Translations under genes and position numbers: made by a program
Part shown: in pieces, positions 32,576-40,978 of the stretch
How positions within the stretch are numbered: position 1 is the stretch's first letter
Layout of the letters: the number at the start of each line of letters is the position of its first letter
NCBI GenBank assembly: GCA_963791225.1
Contig: CAWBRV010000004.1
Span: forward strand, 1 to 64,000
DNA length: 64,000 nucleotides
DNA from: PALSA-612 sp963791225
GTDB lineage: Bacteria > Actinomycetota > Thermoleophilia > Gaiellales > Gaiellaceae
Direction: 5' to 3'
Notes under the pieces: model-generated
The model's database searches: none
What the model was told of the DNA's origin: nothing
What the model saw: the letters and a program-made list of their open reading frames with translations, nothing else

Positions 32576-33265
32576 ATGACTGTCAGAGCCTTGCTGTTCG
32601 ACTTCGACGGGTTGATCGTCGACACCGAGTCGCCGTCGCTCGCCGCCTGGCGCTGGGTCTACGAGCAGCACGGACAGGAGCTGACGCTCGAGCGCTGGTC
32701 GGCTGCGATCGGGACGATCGACGGCTTCGACCCGGTTGGCCATCTGCGAGAGCTCACGGACAAGGCGCTGCGGCATGACGTGCTCGACCGTCGGCTCGAC
32801 CACGAGCTGATGCTCGTCGAGGCCGAGACCCTGCGGCCGGGGATCGCCGAGTACCTGGCCGACGCCGAGCGGCTCGGGCTGCGCAGGGCGATCGTGTCCA
32901 GCGCCTCGCGCGCGTGGATCGACGGGCATCTCGGACGCCTCGAGCGCCTCCACGGCTGGGACGCGATCGTCACGGCCGACGGCGACGGGGCCCGCGCGAA
33001 GCCGCGGCCCACGCTCTACCTCGAGGCGCTCGACCTCCTGGGGATCGCGGGTGCAGAGGCGGTCGCGTTCGAGGACTCGCCGAACGGCATCCGGGCCGCT
33101 CGCGCCGCCGGAATCTTCTGCGTCGGGGTTCCGAACCCGGTCACCGCCGGGCTCGGCCTCGACGACGCCGATCTCGTGCTCGGGTCGCTCGCCAGCCTTC
33201 CTCTCGACGAGCTTCTCGCCCGCCTCGGCGACGGCGAGCCGATTTCACGCCCTTCGCCTGCCTGA
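32576..33265 (+). CDS. HAD-family phosphatase (beta-phosphoglucomutase-like)
   Basis: A 229-residue HAD hydrolase. The four motifs are LLFDFDGLIVDTES (nucleophile Asp), IVSSAS (motif II), KPRPTLYLEAL (motif III Lys) and AFEDSPNGIRAARAAG (motif IV). The helical cap matches subfamily I, so sugar-phosphate or phosphoglycolate dephosphorylation, or a phosphomutase role, is likely. It acts in the cytosol. A -10 box 6 nt before ATG 32576 supports the start. The exact substrate is unknown. Confidence 0.88.
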   Translation: MTVRALLFDFDGLIVDTESPSLAAWRWVYEQHGQELTLERWSAAIGTIDGFDPVGHLRELTDKALRHDVLDRRLDHELMLVEAETLRPGIAEYLADAERLGLRRAIVSSASRAWIDGHLGRLERLHGWDAIVTADGDGARAKPRPTLYLEALDLLGIAGAEAVAFEDSPNGIRAARAAGIFCVGVPNPVTAGLGLDDADLVLGSLASLPLDELLARLGDGEPISRPSPA

Positions 33266-33339
33266 CGGCACGGCCGGCCGGGAAAGCTACGGCCGCCACG
33301 AGATTCAAGAATCGTCTCCTCGCGGACGATATCCAGCTC

Positions 33340-34122
33340 ATGACGACCGATGCGAGCCGTCCGCCGCTCGGCAGGCTCCTCGTCGAGCGCGGGGTGATCA
33401 CGAGCGAGCAGCTCGACGCAGCGCTGAAGATCCAGCGCGAGGAGGGCGGCATGCTCGGTGAGATCCTGACCTCGCGCGGGTGGGTGGCGCCGCTCTCGAT
33501 CGCGGCTGCGGTCGCGAAGCAGAAGGCCGAGCACGACGGCGCAACGAACGGCGCCGGGAGCGACAACTCGCGAGGGTCGAACTGGAAGCCGCTCGGCACG
33601 CTCCTCGTCGAGAAGGGCTTCATCGGCGACGTCGAGCTCAAACAGGCACTCGCCCTGCAGAACGACGGCGGCGGCTTCCTGGGGGAGATCCTGGTCGAGC
33701 GCGGCTGGCTGTCCGCCGCCGATCTCGTGCTCGGCCTCGCTGCCCAGCTCGGCCTCGACTTCGACGTCAAGCGCGCCGCGCAGCCGCAAGGCTCGGCCGC
33801 GATCGTCCCCACGGACCGTCCCGATGCGCATTTCGAAGTGCTCGAGGACGTCGACGGCGAGATCCGCCTCCTGAAGACGGCCTCGACGTTCATGGAGGCG
33901 ACAGACTTCGTCTTCGACGACGTGCTCTGGCAGCGCGAACCGGGCAACCTGCAGATCGTCCGCGTCGACTCCGGGCGCCGTGAGGTCGCGTGGAGCTTCC
34001 GACCCGGCGAGTCCCACGCCCCGCGCGACGACATGCTCAGCGTGTTCGGCTACTCGGTCGGAAACTGGGAGGACAAGTACACACGCAAGGGCGGCGGCCC
34101 CTCCGTCGCAGCGGCCGGATGA
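33340..34122 (+). CDS. Tandem MshEN-domain protein (GspE/PilB N-terminal-like)
   Basis: A 260-residue protein with two MshEN-type domains: LGRLLVERGVITSEQLDAAL with MLGEILTSRGWV, and LGTLLVEKGFIGDVELKQAL with FLGEILVERGWL. In full-length MshE and some GspE/PilB proteins these domains bind cyclic di-GMP. There is no ATPase domain, and the C-terminal 90 residues are unassigned. A cyclic-di-GMP reader role would match the HD-GYP gene at 9304, but is inference. No clear Shine-Dalgarno is visible. A 30-residue ORF overlaps its stop. Confidence 0.75.
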   Translation: MTTDASRPPLGRLLVERGVITSEQLDAALKIQREEGGMLGEILTSRGWVAPLSIAAAVAKQKAEHDGATNGAGSDNSRGSNWKPLGTLLVEKGFIGDVELKQALALQNDGGGFLGEILVERGWLSAADLVLGLAAQLGLDFDVKRAAQPQGSAAIVPTDRPDAHFEVLEDVDGEIRLLKTASTFMEATDFVFDDVLWQREPGNLQIVRVDSGRREVAWSFRPGESHAPRDDMLSVFGYSVGNWEDKYTRKGGGPSVAAAG

Positions 34123-34211
34123 GCATGCAGCGCCTACTCCGCATCGCAGCCGCCGTCTCGCTCATCGCCTACGCAGGCGCAGCGGCCGCGGTGCTCTGGC
34201 ACTCGCGCTAG
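34119..34211 (+). CDS. 30-residue predicted membrane peptide
   Basis: ATG 34119 overlaps the stop of the MshEN gene (ATGA) and the short frame encodes MSMQRLLRIAAAVSLIAYAG and ten more residues, a single hydrophobic helix after a basic start. The coupling suggests it is translated, but there is no independent evidence and no known family. Confidence 0.45.
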   Translation: MSMQRLLRIAAAVSLIAYAGAAAAVLWHSR

Positions 34212-34220
34212 ACAGCCGGG

Positions 34221-34226
34221 TACGCT
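34221..34226 (+). promoter_or_regulatory. -10 box TACGCT for a leaderless gdhA transcript
   Basis: TACGCT is followed by 6 nt and GTG 34233. Confidence 0.6.
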
Positions 34227-34232
34227 GCGCGC

Positions 34233-35525
34233 GTGGCTGAGGCGCGGACTGCGAACCTCACGGTCGAGGCACCGCTCGAGTGGGACGCCTCGCTGTGGCG
34301 AACCGCGATCACGCAATTCGAGCAGGCTCTCCCGCACGCGGCAATCGAGGAAGGCATCGCCGAGCGGCTGCGCTACCCCGAGCACGCGGTGATCGTCTCC
34401 GTCCCGATCCACCTCGACTCGGGCGCAGTCAAGGTCTTCCCCGCCTACCGGGTCCAGCACTCGCGCGTCCTCGGCCCGACCAAGGGCGGTGTCCGGTACG
34501 ACCCGCACGTCTCCCTGGCCGAGTGCGCGGCGCTCTCCATGTGGATGACCTGGAAGTGCGCGCTCCTGCGGTTGCCCTACGGCGGCGCGAAGGGCGGCAT
34601 CCGCTGCAACCCGCGCGAGCTGTCGATCGGCGAGATCGAGCGGATGACCCGGCGGTACACCTCCGAGCTGCGCGGAATGATCGGGCCGCAGGAGGACATC
34701 CCCGCGCCGGACATGGCCACGGACGAGCAGACGATGGCCTGGATGATGGACACGTACTCGATGCAGGTCGGGCACGCGACGCCGGAGATCGTCACGGGCA
34801 AGCCGATCTCGGTCGGCGGGTCGGTGTTCCGGAACGAGGCGACCGGGGCGGGCGTCGTGACGGTGATCGACCGGGCCTGCCACCGGCTCGGGATCGAGCT
34901 CGCCGGGCAGCGTTGCATCGTCCAGGGCTTCGGGAAGGTCGGCGGGATCGCAGCGGTGGAGCTCGTCGCGCGTGGAGCCATCGTCACCGGAGTCGCCGAC
35001 TATTCCGGCGCCGTTCACAGCGAGCACGGCCTCGACCTCGAGGCGCTCGCGCGGTGGGCGTCCCAGCACGGGGCGGTCGAGGACTTCCCGGACGTCGACC
35101 ATCTCACGAACGAGGCGCTGCTCGAGCTTCCCTGTGACGTGCTCGTCCTCGCGGCCCTCGAGGGGCAGGTGACGGAGGCGAACGCGGGGCGCCTGCAGGC
35201 GAAGATGGTCGCGGAGGGCGCGAACGGCCCGACGACCGTCGAGGCGGACGCCATCCTCGCCGGCCGCGGCATCCTGGTGCTGCCGGACATCCTCACGAAC
35301 GCGGGCGGCGTCACGGTCTCGTACTTCGAATGGGTGCAGGACCTCGGGCGCCTGTTCTGGGGACGCGACGAGATCCGCCGGCGGCTCGACGAGAAGATGT
35401 CGGACGCGTTCGACCGCGTGTGGGAGCTGTCCGAAAAGAAGGGGCTGACGCTGCGCAGCGCCGCGCTCGTCGTCGGCATCCGCGAGGTCGCCGCCGCGCT
35501 CGACGCACGCGGGCTCTTTCCCTAG
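34233..35525 (+). CDS. gdhA: Glutamate dehydrogenase
   Basis: A 430-residue enzyme of the hexameric glutamate dehydrogenase family (short form). KGGVRYDP, ALLRLPYGGAKGGI (with the catalytic Lys region) and DIPAPDMATD are family signatures, and CIVQGFGKVGGIAAVELVARG is the Rossmann motif. It reversibly converts 2-oxoglutarate and ammonia to glutamate with NAD(P)H. Coenzyme choice cannot be set from sequence alone. GTG 34233 lies 6 nt from a -10 box, so the message is probably leaderless. Confidence 0.95.
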   Translation: MAEARTANLTVEAPLEWDASLWRTAITQFEQALPHAAIEEGIAERLRYPEHAVIVSVPIHLDSGAVKVFPAYRVQHSRVLGPTKGGVRYDPHVSLAECAALSMWMTWKCALLRLPYGGAKGGIRCNPRELSIGEIERMTRRYTSELRGMIGPQEDIPAPDMATDEQTMAWMMDTYSMQVGHATPEIVTGKPISVGGSVFRNEATGAGVVTVIDRACHRLGIELAGQRCIVQGFGKVGGIAAVELVARGAIVTGVADYSGAVHSEHGLDLEALARWASQHGAVEDFPDVDHLTNEALLELPCDVLVLAALEGQVTEANAGRLQAKMVAEGANGPTTVEADAILAGRGILVLPDILTNAGGVTVSYFEWVQDLGRLFWGRDEIRRRLDEKMSDAFDRVWELSEKKGLTLRSAALVVGIREVAAALDARGLFP

Positions 35526-35545
35526 TCGCGGCGCTGTATTTCGAC

Positions 35546-35551
35546 TAGCGT
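35546..35551 (+). promoter_or_regulatory. -10 box TAGCGT for a leaderless transcript
   Basis: TAGCGT is followed by 6 nt and ATG 35558 of the CBS-pair gene. Confidence 0.55.
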
Positions 35552-35557
35552 CCGCGC

Positions 35558-35971
35558 ATGACGCTCGTCCGCGAGGCGATGCTGACCGACCCGAAGGCGC
35601 TGCCCGCGTCCGCGAGCGCGCAGGAGGCCGGGGAGCTCCTGACACGTCCGGAGGTGCGGGCCGTGCTCGTCGTCGACGACGACCGCCTGGTCGGCGTCGT
35701 CACGTGCGAGGGGCTCGTGGAGCGTGTCGTTGCGGCCGGCCGCGACCCGCGCGAGACGGCGGTCGGGGACGTGGCCGAGCCGGTCGCCTTCACAGCGCTT
35801 CCGGACATGGCCGTCGAGGACGCTTACCGGCTGATGGAAGCCGAGGACGTCGAGCGCCTGCCCGTGACCGAGGACGGCCGCCTCGTCGGCGTGCTCTCAC
35901 GCAGCGCGCTGACGCGACGGCTCGCCGAGGACGATCCGTCGGCAGCCGACCCCGAGGCCGAGGAGGCCTGA
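35558..35971 (+). CDS. CBS-domain pair protein
   Basis: A 137-residue stand-alone Bateman module with two CBS motifs (VREAMLTDPKALPASAS with VRAVLVVDDDRLVGVVT, and VEDAYRLMEAEDVERLPVTEDGRLVGVL). Such pairs bind adenosine nucleotides or NAD(H) and signal energy status. Its own leaderless promoter separates it from gdhA. Its partner is unknown. Confidence 0.85.
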   Translation: MTLVREAMLTDPKALPASASAQEAGELLTRPEVRAVLVVDDDRLVGVVTCEGLVERVVAAGRDPRETAVGDVAEPVAFTALPDMAVEDAYRLMEAEDVERLPVTEDGRLVGVLSRSALTRRLAEDDPSAADPEAEEA

Positions 35972-35999
35972 GCTCGACGACCTTGCGCGAACGAAGGCG

Positions 36000-36512
36000 C
36001 TACTCGACGGGCTCGAGGCTCGACGCGACCTTCAGGAACTGCGCGAGCGTCAGGTGTGCCGAGTCCATCTGGATGCGGGTCTTGCCGCGCTTCCAGAGCA
36101 GGATGTACCCATTCGTGACTCCCTGCGCGAGCGAGCAGTGCTTGGGGAGGTCGCAGTAGACGCCGAGGGTCGCCTTGACGCCGCCGAGCAGCCGTGTTCC
36201 CTGCGGCCAGAACTCGGCGTGGTCCGAGCAGATCGCGGGAGTGCCCTCGAAGAGGCCGAAGCCCTTCGTCTTGCTCATCAGGACGCCCTTGTACGACCCG
36301 TAGGTCGCGAAGATCGACGACTTGCTCTTCCCGCCGGGGCACGGCTGGTAACCGAAGCTCGAGATCTTGTAGCCGAGGGTCTGGGTCGGCTCGTAGATGG
36401 GGTAGCTGAGCCTCTTCTGCGCCGCATGCCACGGATCCGCCGCCGCTGTGGCGATCGCCGCCGAGGCGCAGAACGCGGCCAGAGCTACGACCGCGGTCAC
36501 CTTCCGAGGCAT
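36000..36512 (-). CDS. Secreted protein of unknown function
   Basis: A 170-residue protein with a clear signal peptide (MPRKVTAVVALAAFCASAAIATAAA). The mature part has four cysteines (PCPGG, AICSD, YCDLPKHC), suggesting disulphides, and an even spread of Tyr, Gly and Lys. A Shine-Dalgarno (GGAGGGGA) a few nt upstream supports ATG 36512. No family is recognised. It lies 31 bp downstream of the Ppx/GppA gene on the same strand. Confidence 0.65.
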   Translation of the reverse strand: MPRKVTAVVALAAFCASAAIATAAADPWHAAQKRLSYPIYEPTQTLGYKISSFGYQPCPGGKSKSSIFATYGSYKGVLMSKTKGFGLFEGTPAICSDHAEFWPQGTRLLGGVKATLGVYCDLPKHCSLAQGVTNGYILLWKRGKTRIQMDSAHLTLAQFLKVASSLEPVE

Positions 36513-36543
36513 TCCCCTCCTTCTCCTGGTTCCCTCGAGCCGG

Positions 36544-37467
36544 TCAGCAGCAAGTGTACGCACCCGGTGGGGCGGCGCCCTCCACCGGCTCGGGGAGGTC
36601 GGCCGCGAGGAGCGCAGCGCCGTCGAGGATGTCCTGCTCGCTCGCCTCGATCTCGTCGAGCGCGTAGCGATCGAGCACCTCGCGCAGGATGACCGCGCCG
36701 GCGACGATGACGGGCGCTCGGTCGGGCTCGAGGCCGGGCACGCGACGCCGCTCCTCGAGCGGCATTGCCGCCAGCCGCTCCAGCTGGGTCACGAGACCCG
36801 GGCGCGACAGCCGGTGCCCGTGCACGCGCGTGGGGTCGTAGTCGACGAGTCCGAGGTCGAGCGCGGCGAGCGCGGTGACGGTGCCGGCGACCCCGATCCC
36901 CTGCCGTATGTCGAGGTCGGGCAGCGCCGCCCGGACGTGGGCGGCGGAGGCGTCGAGGTCGTCGCCGAAGCGCTCGGTGAGCCGGACGCAGCCGACGTCG
37001 AGGCTGCGGTGGAAGCCGACTCCGCCCGGCGCCCCGACGATCAGCTCCGTCGAGCCGCCGCCGATGTCCACGACGAGGGTCCCGTCCGGCACGTCGCGGC
37101 CTGCGGCGACGCCCCGGAACGTCAGCAGCGCCTCCTCGTCGCCGTCGAGCAGCCGCGTCGCGAACCCGTAGCTCCACTCGATCTCGCCGAGAAACGCCTC
37201 GCCGTTGCCGGCGTCGCGGACGGCGCTCGTCGCGATCGCGAGGACGCGCTCGGCGCCGAGGCGGTCGGCGGTGCGGCGATAGTCGACGAGCGTGTTGCGG
37301 ACGCGCGCGATCGCGACCGGCAGGAGCAGGCGGCGCCGGTCGACTCCCTCGCCGAGCCGCGTGATCGCGAGCCGGCGCTCGACCTCCTCGACCCGTCCCG
37401 CTTCGACGTCGGCGACGAGCAGCCGGGTCGAGTTGGTGCCGAGGTCGACCGCGGCGACGCGCGTCAC
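36544..37467 (-). CDS. Exopolyphosphatase / pppGpp phosphatase family protein
   Basis: A 307-residue Ppx/GppA-family protein. VAAVDLGTNSTRLLVADV is the phosphate-1 motif, AIATSAVRDAGNGE follows in the family-specific order, and LVVDIGGGSTELIVG is the phosphate-2 motif. It is the short actinobacterial form, without the C-terminal HD domain. It hydrolyses polyphosphate or pppGpp. GTG 37467 is chosen because it overlaps the stop of the upstream frame as GTGA and starts right before the conserved domain. Confidence 0.9.
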   Translation of the reverse strand: MTRVAAVDLGTNSTRLLVADVEAGRVEEVERRLAITRLGEGVDRRRLLLPVAIARVRNTLVDYRRTADRLGAERVLAIATSAVRDAGNGEAFLGEIEWSYGFATRLLDGDEEALLTFRGVAAGRDVPDGTLVVDIGGGSTELIVGAPGGVGFHRSLDVGCVRLTERFGDDLDASAAHVRAALPDLDIRQGIGVAGTVTALAALDLGLVDYDPTRVHGHRLSRPGLVTQLERLAAMPLEERRRVPGLEPDRAPVIVAGAVILREVLDRYALDEIEASEQDILDGAALLAADLPEPVEGAAPPGAYTCC

Positions 37468-37813
37468 TTCGTGGGGAAGAACCCGCGCACGGACGCAGAC
37501 CGTCTCGCGCACCTCACGCGCCGCGCCCATGAGCACCCGCGCGCGGCCGAGTGACGACCGACAGCTGGTCCAGTCTGGCGCTGCAGGTCGGCCACCCGGC
37601 TCTCGACGCTCACGACCCGCTGCTGCACGTCGGCGACGTTCCGGTTCAGGCGGCCGAGCTCGTCGACGAGCCGCGGGAGCTCACGCAGCTGGCGCCAGGC
37701 CCGGCGACCTGATAGCCGACGAAGGCGATCCCGACCACGACTGCGAGGCAGAAGATGCCGAGGCCCACCCAGATCGCCGTCGTCACGCGCCGAATGCGTA
37801 CTGGCGAGGCCAC
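37464..37813 (-). pseudogene. Membrane-anchored coiled-coil protein (DivIC/FtsB-like topology), frameshifted
   Basis: From GTG 37813 one frame encodes a basic start and a transmembrane helix (TAIWVGLGIFCLAVVVGIA), then breaks. The continuing frame encodes a coiled coil (LRELPRLVDELGRLNRN and following heptads) and ends in a stop that overlaps the ppx start as GTGA. One missing base near 37699-37707 explains the break; restoring it gives 116 residues. The topology and the ppx neighbour recall DivIC, but no signature confirms this. It may be a real mutation or an assembly error. Confidence 0.55.
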
Positions 37814-37823
37814 GCGACGCGGC

Positions 37824-37829
37824 TATACT
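37824..37829 (+). promoter_or_regulatory. -10 box TATACT of tRNA-fMet
   Basis: TATACT ends 10 nt before the tRNA 5' end, a normal distance for a tRNA promoter. The -35 region is not clear. Confidence 0.65.
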
Positions 37830-37839
37830 TGGCGTGCGT

Positions 37840-37913
37840 CGCGGGGTGGAGCAGTCAGGTAGCTCGCCGGGCTCATAACCCGGAGGTCGCAGGTTCAAAT
37901 CCTGCCCCCGCTA
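37840..37913 (+). tRNA. Initiator tRNA-fMet (anticodon CAU)
   Basis: A 74-nt tRNA. The first base C does not pair with T at the end of the acceptor stem, and the anticodon stem ends in three G-C pairs around CTCATAA, both hallmarks of initiator tRNA. The anticodon CAT is at 37874-37876. The T-arm is GCAGG-TTCAAAT-CCTGC. CCA is not fully encoded. Confidence 0.97.
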
Positions 37914-37917
37914 CCTC

Positions 37918-37949
37918 GAAGGCCCTGCTCACGCGGGGCTTTCTTCTTC
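37918..37949 (+). terminator. Terminator of tRNA-fMet
   Basis: GAAGGCCCT (37918-37926) pairs with GGGGCTTTC (37935-37943), with two wobble pairs, and is followed by TTCTTC. It overlaps the 3' end of the convergent DyP gene. Confidence 0.6.
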
Positions 37950-38834
37950 AGTAGCGATCAGAAGGCGCAGAGCTTCGGTCGACGGGATGAAGTAGTAGGC
38001 GCCCGTGAGCGGCCGGGTGTAGCGGGTGAGCGCGTCGCGAACACCGTCCGCCAGCCCGGCCATGGCTTCGAGCATGGCCGAGAGCGGTCGCTGCTCGGAG
38101 CTGAAGCCGACGAACATGGTGCCGTGCTCGGTCACGGTTCCGTAGGGCATGTTCCGGCGGAAGATGTGACCGAACCGATCCTGGTCGGTGCTCGCAACGT
38201 GTGAATCCGCCGGCCTGTCCTCCAGTTCGACGCTGTCGGCCTTCGTCCGCCCGATCACGCGCTCCTGCTCGGCCTCGGAGAGCGATTCCCAGGCGGTCGC
38301 GTCGTGGGCCCATTTCTGGAGGAGCAGGATCGTGCCCCCGGCTCCGGGGCCACCGTCGGGTACGAGAGCGACCTCCGCGGCGTCGATCAAGGTCGGATTC
38401 TCGGATCCGTCGATGAAGCCGGTCAGGTCGCGGTCGTGCTGGTAGGGCCAGCTCGAGGTCTCTTCGGCGACCGATGCAAGCCCGCGCAGCTCGGCGATGG
38501 CGTTGCGGGCGACGTCGAAGACGACGTCGTAGGCGCTCCCCGAGAGCCAGAGCACGGCATCGTGTTGCGTGGCCGGCATCACGAAGCCGTCGACACCGAG
38601 GACGGGCTCGGTGAACCCTTCGAGTCCCGCGGGCACGTCGCCGGGAACGACGTCGCGCCACAGCTCCGGCCTGAACCCGGCCACGAGATTGACGCCGCCC
38701 ATCGTCGTCCGCGGCTCGCGCAGGGACGCGATCGCCCTCACGAGCTCGTCCCCGTCCCCTGCGCCGGCGTCGAACTCGAGGTAGGCATGCGACGCGGTTC
38801 CCAGGGCGAAGATTCCGCCTTGGGGAGTTCTCAT
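37929..38834 (-). CDS. DyP-type heme peroxidase
   Basis: A 301-residue dye-decolorising peroxidase. DLTGFIDGSENP is the GXXDG signature with the catalytic Asp, DSHVAS carries the proximal heme His, and GHIFRRNMPYG contains the conserved Arg. It reduces peroxide with a broad range of donors. There is no Tat signal, so it is probably cytosolic or in an encapsulin; no encapsulin gene is seen here. ATG 38834 lies 7 nt after a TAAGAT -10 box. Confidence 0.93.
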   Translation of the reverse strand: MRTPQGGIFALGTASHAYLEFDAGAGDGDELVRAIASLREPRTTMGGVNLVAGFRPELWRDVVPGDVPAGLEGFTEPVLGVDGFVMPATQHDAVLWLSGSAYDVVFDVARNAIAELRGLASVAEETSSWPYQHDRDLTGFIDGSENPTLIDAAEVALVPDGGPGAGGTILLLQKWAHDATAWESLSEAEQERVIGRTKADSVELEDRPADSHVASTDQDRFGHIFRRNMPYGTVTEHGTMFVGFSSEQRPLSAMLEAMAGLADGVRDALTRYTRPLTGAYYFIPSTEALRLLIATEEESPA

Positions 38835-38841
38835 GCGGCCG

Positions 38842-38847
38842 ATCTTA
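38842..38847 (-). promoter_or_regulatory. -10 box TAAGAT for a leaderless DyP transcript
   Basis: On the minus strand TAAGAT is followed by 7 nt and ATG 38834. Confidence 0.6.
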
Positions 38848-38876
38848 GTCGGCCGGGGTTGGCTGCTTCGATCCGC

Positions 38877-39836
38877 TCAGCCGGTCACGCCCACGACGTC
38901 TGCAACCCCGCAGCGCTCGAGCAGCGCTTGCCAGTCCGCGTCGATCCGGGCCTGGATCTCCTCGACGACCGGGCGCTGCTCGGGGGCGAGCAGGTGGGCG
39001 AAGCGCTGCTGCAGGGCGAGCCACGTCTCGATCGGGACGGGATGCTCGGGCCGGTAGGAGAGCCGGTAGTCGCCGTCGACGACCTCGTAGAGCGGCCAGA
39101 ACAGGCTGTCGACCGCCGCGGCGAGCACGCGTGGCGAGAGGCGCGGCTCGTGGCCCCAGCCGAGCGGGCAGTCCGTGAGGACGTTGATGAAGGCAGGGCC
39201 GTCGGCGGCCGCGGCGCGCTCGACCTTCTGGCTCAGGTCATGCCAGTGCCCCGCGGTCGCCTGGGCGACGTACGGGATGTGGTGCGCGACGGCGATTGCG
39301 GTCATGTCCTTGCGCTGCTGCGCCTTCCCGAAGCTGTCGCGACCGGCCGGGCTGGTCGTGGTCGACGCGGCAAAGGGGGTCGCGCCCGAGCGCTGGACGC
39401 CTGTGTTCATGTACGCCTCGTTGTCGTAGCAGACGAAGAGGAAGCGGTGACCGCGCTCGAGCGCGCCGGAGAGCGCCTGCAAGCCGATGTCGTACGTTCC
39501 CCCGTCGCCGGCGAAGCAGACGACGGCCACGTCCTCGCCCGTGGGCAGCGCGTGCCGTCGCGCGAGCGCACGCTGGGCGCTCTCGACGCCGCTTGCAACC
39601 GCGGCCGCGTTCTCGAAAGCGACGTGCAGCCAGGGGACGTTCCAGGCCGTCGTCGGGTAGCGGGTCGTCGCCACCTCGAGGCAGCCGGTCGCGTTCACGA
39701 CGACGGCCGGCCGGCCGATCGTGCTGAGCACGGTGCGCACGACCATCGGAACGCCGCAGCCCTGGCAGAGAGAGTGGCCGCCGCGGAGCGGTGGGACGCC
39801 GTGCTGGTTGCGGACGAGTGTCTTCAGACGGGACAC
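38877..39836 (-). CDS. porB: Pyruvate:ferredoxin oxidoreductase, beta subunit
   Basis: A 319-residue thiamine-diphosphate subunit. CQGCG near the N-terminus and further conserved cysteines (NATGCLEV, LTDCPLGW) bind a [4Fe-4S] cluster; CFAGDGGTYDIGLQAL is the ThDP/Mg motif (GDG). CYDNEAYMNTGVQRSGATP is typical for the Por/Vor beta family. With the alpha, gamma and delta subunits it converts a 2-oxo acid and CoA to acyl-CoA, CO2 and reduced ferredoxin. Its ATG overlaps the porA stop by 13 bp. Confidence 0.93.
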   Translation of the reverse strand: MSRLKTLVRNQHGVPPLRGGHSLCQGCGVPMVVRTVLSTIGRPAVVVNATGCLEVATTRYPTTAWNVPWLHVAFENAAAVASGVESAQRALARRHALPTGEDVAVVCFAGDGGTYDIGLQALSGALERGHRFLFVCYDNEAYMNTGVQRSGATPFAASTTTSPAGRDSFGKAQQRKDMTAIAVAHHIPYVAQATAGHWHDLSQKVERAAAADGPAFINVLTDCPLGWGHEPRLSPRVLAAAVDSLFWPLYEVVDGDYRLSYRPEHPVPIETWLALQQRFAHLLAPEQRPVVEEIQARIDADWQALLERCGVADVVGVTG

Positions 39837-40978
39837 GGCTCACCTCGCACGCCGATGTGGTCGGGAGAGACACCCGCGAAGATCTCGCGGACGTCCACGG
39901 GATGGAGGTCGCGGCCGCCGAGCCCGTACACGTGGCCGTGGAGCTCGGCGCCGCTGCCGTAAAGAGCTGCGGCGAGCTCGGCGTGGAGCGGCGGCGCACC
40001 GCCCGGGGAGTCGGCCCGGTCGAGGACGATCACGGACGCGATGTCGGCGAGGAGCTCGCGGACGAGCGCGGCCGGGAAGGGGCGGAAGGAGACGACCTTG
40101 AGGAGGCCGACCGCCTCGCCCTCGTCGCGCAGCTCGTCGACGACGTCCTTGACGTTGCCGGCCGTCGAGCCGAGCGCGACGATCACGCGCTCCGCATCGT
40201 CGAGCCGGTAGGCCTCGACGGCGCCGTACAGTCTCCCGGAGAGACGCTCGAACTCGTCGGCCAACCCGTCGAGCACCGGCAGCGCCGCTTCGATCGCGGC
40301 CGCCTGCTGGCGCCGGAACTCGTAGTAGTAGTCCGGCATCGCGAACGGCCCTTGCGTCGAGGGATGGGCGACGTCGAGGACGGGGTGGGGGAGGGCATAC
40401 GTCCCGACGAAGCCGGCAACGTCGCTGTCCGCGAGTAGCTCGACGGGCTCGGCCGAGTGGGTGATGGTGAAGCCGTCGAGGCACACGAGCACCGGCAGCA
40501 GCACGTCCGGGTGCTCGGCGAGCCGCGGCGCGAGGACGGTCAGGTCGTAGGCCTCCTGCGCGTTCTCGGCGAAGAGCTGGACGACTCCCGAGTCGCGGAT
40601 CAGCATCGAGTCGGAGTGGTCGCAGTGGATGTTGATCGGCCCGGAGAGCGCCCGGTTGCCGAGCGCCATCACGATCGGGGCACGCATCGACGCGGCGATG
40701 TAGACCACCTCCGCCATCAGCGCCAGGCCCTGCGAGGAGGTGGCCGTGATCGTGCGAGCGCCCGCGAGGGCGGAGCCGACCGCCGCGCTCATCGCCGAGT
40801 GCTCCGACTCGACGTTCACCAGTTCGGCGTGCGCACGACCGTCGGCGACGAACTTCGCGAAGCTCTGGATGATCGGCGTCTGCGGCGTGATCGGGTAGAC
40901 CGGAAAGACGTCCGGGTCGATCTGGCGCATCGCGTGCGCGACCGCCTCGCCGCCGGTGAGGAGCTGCCGCGCGGTCAT
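39824..40978 (-). CDS. porA: Pyruvate:ferredoxin oxidoreductase, alpha subunit
   Basis: A 384-residue subunit with the pyrimidine-binding domain I (GGEAVAHAMRQIDPDVFPVYPITPQTPI) and domain II. The conserved VESEHSAMSAAVGSALAGART stretch and ALGNRALSGPINIHCDHSDSM are typical for PorA. ATG 40978 overlaps the porD stop as ATGA. The substrate is probably pyruvate, although 2-ketoisovalerate or another 2-oxo acid is possible. Confidence 0.92.
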   Translation of the reverse strand: MTARQLLTGGEAVAHAMRQIDPDVFPVYPITPQTPIIQSFAKFVADGRAHAELVNVESEHSAMSAAVGSALAGARTITATSSQGLALMAEVVYIAASMRAPIVMALGNRALSGPINIHCDHSDSMLIRDSGVVQLFAENAQEAYDLTVLAPRLAEHPDVLLPVLVCLDGFTITHSAEPVELLADSDVAGFVGTYALPHPVLDVAHPSTQGPFAMPDYYYEFRRQQAAAIEAALPVLDGLADEFERLSGRLYGAVEAYRLDDAERVIVALGSTAGNVKDVVDELRDEGEAVGLLKVVSFRPFPAALVRELLADIASVIVLDRADSPGGAPPLHAELAAALYGSGAELHGHVYGLGGRDLHPVDVREIFAGVSPDHIGVRGEPCPV

